A stretch of DNA of 64,000 nt from Embiotoca jacksoni (taxonomy: Eukaryota > Chordata > Actinopteri > Embiotocidae). The notes below the pieces were generated by a model. It made no database searches. It saw only the letters and a list, made by a program, of their open reading frames with translations, and was not told the origin of the DNA. Location of the stretch: assembly GCA_022577435.1 (NCBI GenBank), contig JAKOON010000114.1, positions 421,001-485,000 on the forward strand, read 5' to 3'. This document shows, piece by piece, positions 15,101 to 21,763 of the stretch (its first letter is position 1; each line of letters opens with the position of its first letter). The translations under genes and the position numbers were made by a program.

Positions 15101-18100
15101 GAATGAAGACGTGTTGATGAAGACGTGTTGATGAATGAAGACGTGTTGATGGATGAAGACGTGTTGATGAATGAAGACGTGTTGATGAAGATGTGTTGGT
15201 GGATGAAGACGTGTTGATGAATGAAGACGTGTTGATGAAGACGTGTTGATGAATGAAGACGTGTTGATGAATGAAGACGTGTTGATGGATGAAGACGTGT
15301 TGATGAATGAAGACGTGTTGATGAAGATGTGTTGGTGGATGAAGACGTGTTGATGGATGAAGACGTGTTGATGGATGAAGACGTGTTGATGAATGAAGAC
15401 GTGTTGATGAAGATGTGTTGGTGGATGAAGACGTGTTGATGGATGAAGACGTGTTAATGAAGACGTGTTGATGAATGAAGACGTGTTGATGAAGACGTGT
15501 TGATGAATGAAGACGTGTTGATGGATGAAGACGTGTTGATGAATGAAGACGTGTTGATGAAGATGTGTTGGTGGATGAAGACGTGTTGATGGATGAAGAC
15601 GTGTTGATGAATGAAGACGTGTTGATGAAGACGTGTTGATGGATGAAGACGTGTTGATGGATGAAGACGTGTTGATGGATGAAGACGTGTTGATGGATGA
15701 AGATGTGTTGATGGATGAAGACGTGTTGATGAATGAAGACGTGTTGATGAAGACGTGTTGATGAATGAAGACGTGTTGATGAATGAAGACGTGTTGATGG
15801 ATGAAGACGTGTTGATGAATGAAGACGTGTTGATGAAGATGTGTTGGTGGATGAAGACGTGTTGATGGATGAAGACGTGTTGATGGATGAAGACGTGTTG
15901 ATGGATGAAGATGTGTTAATGAAGACGTGTTGATGAAGATGTGTTGGTGGATGAAGACGTGTTGATGGATGAAGACGTGTTGAGTTTCAGATGATGAATG
16001 AATGTGTCTCTGCAGGGTGAAGACGGTCTTCAGGGACCGGCAGGACTTCCAGGCAGTAAAGGGACCCGAGGCCGCGGGGTGAGAGTCCACCGAGCGACAC
16101 GCTTTTTAGAACGACGGAGGTTTTTGGTTCATGTGTGATGTTTGTTTGTTTGTTTGTTTGTTTGTTTGTTTGCAGGGAAACTCGGGCCGGCCGGGAGAGT
16201 CGGGAGTGACCGGAGATCCAGGATATCCAGGACACAAGGTGAGTCCTGCAGCTGATCCAGATCAGTCTAAAAGGGGACTTTTATTGTGAAGTTTTATTCT
16301 GCAGGTTTGGAAACATCTTTAAAATAAAAACAGGTGTAAAAATATAATTTCAATATTTTTTCTCATCATCTGTAAGAAAGAACATTAAGTTATAAAAAGA
16401 AGTCTGTTTGTGATTTCAGCAAAAACTGTCTGGAAATTCTTCTTTGAGGTTCATCTGACCTTCATATGAATCCTGAATCTGAAACCAGCTGATGTTTAAT
16501 GACAGATTACAGGAACAGTTGTGGTGATCAGGACAGGTGTTGATGTTTATTTTTAATAGTTCGAACATCAGAGTCATCAAAAAATCTCCAGACATTCAGT
16601 TTGCCATCCTGTAAGTAAAACAAGCGATCTGAGAATCTGTTTGATCAGAAAACATTCATAAATCATCTCCATGTGAAACACATTTTACCCACTGGAGATG
16701 TGGTGTTGGAACATGTTCATGGTTCAATGTGTGAAGAACACGTGAAACACACATATCTGTTAAAATGACAATAATAATAATAATAAATCACAGTTTAGGT
16801 AAAAACAAGGAAGAAAAGAAGCAACAAAATACCCAAAAATATATGAAATGTTTCCAACCAGTTGATCAGTTAAACAGAAAATGAAAAATAAACGAACCTG
16901 CAGCTGTTTTTGATGAATAATTGTAAAAATGTTGAAGTTAAAACATCCAACTGTTCCTGATTCTCTGTCACGTGATGCTGAAATTTATATTTAGTGATTT
17001 AAAAAAAAAAACCGGACTAGTCAATAATAATAATAAAATGTAATAATAATAATACCTTTCCTGTGAACATGTTTTATGTTGCGAACAAAGATCTGCTGAC
17101 TTCAGCTTTAATTGAATTATTGATCTGTTTCTGTCTGATCAGAAAAAAGAAGTGAAAACAAGTTCAACGGAAAGTTGAACGTTAGAGATTCTCCTAAAAT
17201 AAAAAATAAAGTCACATGCTGATGAATGACGTCTCCTCTTGCAGGGTCCCCGAGGTCCTCCTGGAGATAAAGACATGACAGTAGGTCCCCTCACCTGCCA
17301 GGTGTAACGTTGAACCGTGTGAACTGTGTTTACAGCCGATGTTTTGTGTTGTCAGGAGTGTCAGCTGGTCACCTACATCAGAGATAACTGTGGTACGTTC
17401 GCTGCTCCTCCGACCGCTTCACAGAAACAACACAGTTCAAACATCTCTGATTTCTGTTTTTGTCCGTCTCCCACGCAGCTTGTTCCATCGGTACGTATCT
17501 CCATGGTAACAGTCAGGTAACGTCGGCGACGTCAGCCGGAGCTCTTTGACGTCGGACGAACAGCTTCATCAGTTTGTATTCTTTAAACGGCGTAAACGTC
17601 TAACAGTCACATGTCAACACCTCCACCTAGTCAGGATGAATCCTGCTGGCTGTCCGCCGGCGCCACCTTCAGGTTCACTTGTGTGGTTCTCAATTTAAAG
17701 GGCTTTAAATGGAATTCAAGTTTACAGAAGCATAAAAATACATTTAAAACTGGAAGGAAGGAGAACGTAAAACATTCAGACACCTGCTGAGTGACCGGTT
17801 GCTATGGTTATACCTGCTGAGTGACTGGTTGCTATGGTTACACCTGCTGAGTCACTGGTTGCTATGGTTACACCTGCTGAGTCACTGGTTGCTATGGTTA
17901 CACCTGCTGAGTGACTGGTTGCTATGACGACTCCTGCCCTTCCAGCGGGGCAGTGAGCTTTCACTGGCAGAACCAACAGGCAAACCAGGAGAACAGCTTT
18001 GGAAAAATCCCTCCCAAAACAAAAACTACAAGTCCGATGGAAACAATTCTTTCACCGTCTGAAACAGAAGCTCGTCGTGAACAACTGAAGTGAATTTCAT

Positions 18101-21100
18101 GTACCTGCTGTGTATTATACAGGTGTGGTCGCAGGTTAGAGATACCCTCCATTTTGGTTTTGAGCAGCAGTTTCAGAGCTCACATATAATGGGAGTCTAT
18201 TGGAGAGTTGTTGGGAGCACTCGGCGCTCGGAGGGGATTTCAGCCCAAACCGAGAGTCGTATCACAACGAGAGTCCGACTGGGTGAAAGCCAACAAAAAT
18301 CCAGACAGTTTGTACATTAAACTGTCTGGATTAAGAGAAAACGGTGGGCAGGAAACAGGATTAACCACGTTTTATTTAACAATATTTGAGGGGGTCAAAA
18401 GTTAGTGTGACATCATGTGTGACATCATGTGTGACATCACGTGTGACATCACGCGTGACATCATCACTGACGCTGAACATTCCGTCCAACACACACCCAT
18501 TATAAAACTAAAGAGTCCCAAAACTTTTACAAAATTAAACTACGATTTCGTAAAAACCGTAACAGATATCAAAACACAGATTTAGTCGGTAAAAGTTCGA
18601 AGCCTCGTGACCCGTTCAGACGTCGAACGATGTTTCTACTGTAAAGTCTGACAGAGTTGGAGGGCTTCTAAGTTGTCTGGGTTTTCACTCATTGGGGGGA
18701 TTTTCTATTCATTTCAGTGGGAGATTTCTTTTAAATCTTTTCACAAATTTTTTAACATCATAAAACAAAATCAACCAAACGTCTCAACACTTTATTCCCA
18801 ATGGAGACACGTTTTAATGATTGTGTAAATATCACAGCAGCTGGAGGTGTTTTTTAAAATGTCCGGTTCATCAAATTCCCATTAAATGTATCCTGATACG
18901 AGACAAACTGGGCAGGTTGGTGTTTGGACTTTTGAGATGCTGGAGTGAAGCCGCCTCTTTCCTTTTCTTTTTTTCACTGCTCTGCTGTTCTTCTTCGTTG
19001 GTTTTCAGATCGATCCCTGTGCCCCGCCCTCCCCACCGAGCTCGTCTTCGGCCTGGACATGTCGGAGGACGTGACCTCGGACGCCTTCGAGACGCAGCGC
19101 TCCGCCCTCCTCTCCCTGCTGGACGACGTCAGCGTCGCCGAGAGCAACTGTCCGACCGGCGCCCGCGTCGCCGTGGTGGCGTACAGCGCCTACACCAAGT
19201 ACCTGATCCGCTTCCAGGACTACCGCCGCAAGAACCAGCTGATCGAGGCCGTGAAGAACATCGCCCTGGAGAGGACGTCCAACCGGCGCCACCTGGGGGC
19301 CGCCATGCGCTTCGTGGGCCAGAACGTCTTCAAACGCGTCCGATCGGGAGTGCTGATCAGGAAGGTGGCGGTCTTCTTCTCCAACGGGCCTTCGCAGGAC
19401 GTCGACGACATCGTGACCGCCATGATGGAGTACCGGGGCCTCGACATCGTCCCGGCGGTCGTGTCTCTGAGGAACGCTCCCGCTGTCAGCCGGGCGATGG
19501 AGGTAGGTGTGATTCGTCAGCAGTCCGTGAACTTAGACTCCGCCCCCAGGGAGTGATCGTTCTCCACAAACGGTCTCAGCTCAGATTTGGTGTCATGTTG
19601 GACGTGATTCATTAAAAAAAACAACCGTTGGGGAGAGCAGAGTGTCCCGGTCGGGACTTTTCTTCCCGCTCTTTGCAGACGATGTGATCGTTTACTTCTC
19701 TGCTGGAAACAGGATGAGTTGAGCTGCAGCTCCTTCCTCTTTAAAAGAGCCAGTTAAAGCTGATCAGGTTCCTCCGGAGGTTCCTCCGGAGGTTTCTCTG
19801 GAGGATCCTCCTGGAGGATGGTTTCGCAGACTGTATTTACAACTGTTCGTTGTCTCCAGGTTGGAAAAGTGAAGCCGATGTAGAAGAGCCTAAAGGTGCA
19901 GTACCACTAATGGCCACGAATGCTGCCTCCAATAGACTCCCATTAAAAAAACATCAACTTCTCTCCTGAAATCAGTCTGTTTATAAAAGAGTTCGTAGCT
20001 TCAGGTCTGTAAAACGGTTCCGATCCAGAAGTGTCTTCAGCTGCAATACCAGCGAGTGCCACTAGAGGTCGGCTCCAAAAAGCCTCCGGCTCCATAGACT
20101 CCCATTCAACTTCTCTCATCAAATCCAAAGTGAATAAAATGTGTCCATCAGTTATCTCGGTGTTGTTAGCTAAAGTCACTCCTTCTTATTAGTTTTCTGG
20201 AGGTCCATCTGAAAATAATCCCTCATTCATTAGAAAAGAAGATTCAAGAAGACCTGTTTTTGGGGGCGTGTCTGTTTGATTGACAGGTCTGTGGTGCAGT
20301 CAGGTTACAGATATCGGTGGGCGGGACGTAGTATCGTCAGGTTTCCGATCAGATTGGTCAGATCCACTGTCTCCTGTCAGGTGGACGACTCGGGCCGCTC
20401 CGTCTTCACGGTTCTGGGGAGGCAGCCGGACTGGGCCGAGGACCTCCGGAGGATCAAGAACTGTGCGATCTGTTACGGTGAGCGCCATGAGGAGTGTTCT
20501 GTCCTCAGTGACGTCCAGCAGACAGAAGGACACCGGTCTTTGGTTATAAACCTCCACCTAACACCTCTGCTTCCTGTTGCTCCTTCAGACCCCTGCAGGC
20601 CGTCCCAGGGCTGCTCCTTCATCCAGGAGCCGCTGCAGCCTCAGCAGGCCGAGGTGGACCTGGTGATGGTTCTGGACGGCTCCAGGGAGATGCGGGCCGA
20701 CGAGTACGCCGGCGCTCAGCGGCTGCTGGGCTCCGTGGTGGAGCAGCTGGTCGTGAGCCCTCAGCCCCGCCGGGCCGACAACCGGGCCCGGGTGGCCGTG
20801 GTCCAGCAGGGCTCCGCCCAGACCGCCAAGATGGAGTTCGACCTGCAGACCTACCAGAACCGGCAGCGGATGAAGACGCACCTGACGAAGAACATGCAGC
20901 AGCAGAGCGGCCCCTCGGCGCTGGGACAGACGCTGGACTTCACCCTGAAGGAGGTTCTGCTGAAGGCGGGTCAGCCGCGCAGGAGGAGGGCGCTGCTGAC
21001 CGTGGTGGCCGCCCAGACCGCCTGGCACGACCGAGCCAAGCTGCACTACATCTCCCAGAAGGCCAAGTGTGAGGGGGTGGCGCTGTTCGTGGTGACGGTC

Positions 21101-21686
21101 GGCGACCGCTACAACCGGACGCAGGTGGAGGAGCTGGCCAGTCCGCCGGTGGAGCAGCACCTGATCCACTTCAGCCGGCTGAAGGCTGACGAGCAGCGCT
21201 ACGCCCAGCGCTTCTTCAGGGTCTTCCTGTCAGCCCTTCAAAGTAAGAGCGCGACTGTCTCTGCAGGAGGACGTCAGGTGTCAGAACTTTAATGGTTTAC
21301 TTGAGTAAACTTCACGTTGTGATTCTTTCAGAGGGAATCCACTCGTATCCTCCGTCCTCGATCAGACGGACCTGCAACGAGCTGAGCAGACAAGATGGAG
21401 GACAAACATCCATCAGAGGGTAACTCACCGTCCACGCACATCACCAAGCTTCAACATGTTTCTGATCATTAATAAAACGGGTCTGTGGGTCCAGTCAGGG
21501 CTCGGCTCAGCTGGAGGTGGAGGTCGAAGAGGAGGAGGAGGAGGAGGAGGAAGAAGAGGGGGTGTTTCTGGAGCAGACGGGGGGACAGATTCAGACCGGA
21601 CAGCTGGACATCATCGAGAGTCTGACCAGAGGAGACGGACAGAGATTCATCTCAGGAGACCTGGTTAACGGTAACACACACACACA

Positions 21687-21763
<77 letters not shown>

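Noticed and set aside
14792..16090. Reverse-strand 432-codon frame (FINTSSSINTSS repeats)
   Set aside because: It is the translation of a minisatellite and shrinks to about 110 codons in copy 2 together with the array.
18821..19615. 264-codon plus-strand frame overlapping C1, Arg/Pro/Gly-rich
   Set aside because: Shadow frame of the GC-rich C1 exon, without domain features; the C1 frame at 19009 matches VWA.
19943..20179. Recurrent 78-codon frame (EVEWESMEPEAFWSRP) also at 26633, 40366 and 60907
   Set aside because: It coincides with each family A repeat copy and has no protein family features.
20585..21169. 194-codon reverse frame over C2
   Set aside because: Antisense shadow of a GC-rich VWA exon, rich in Leu, His and Gln.
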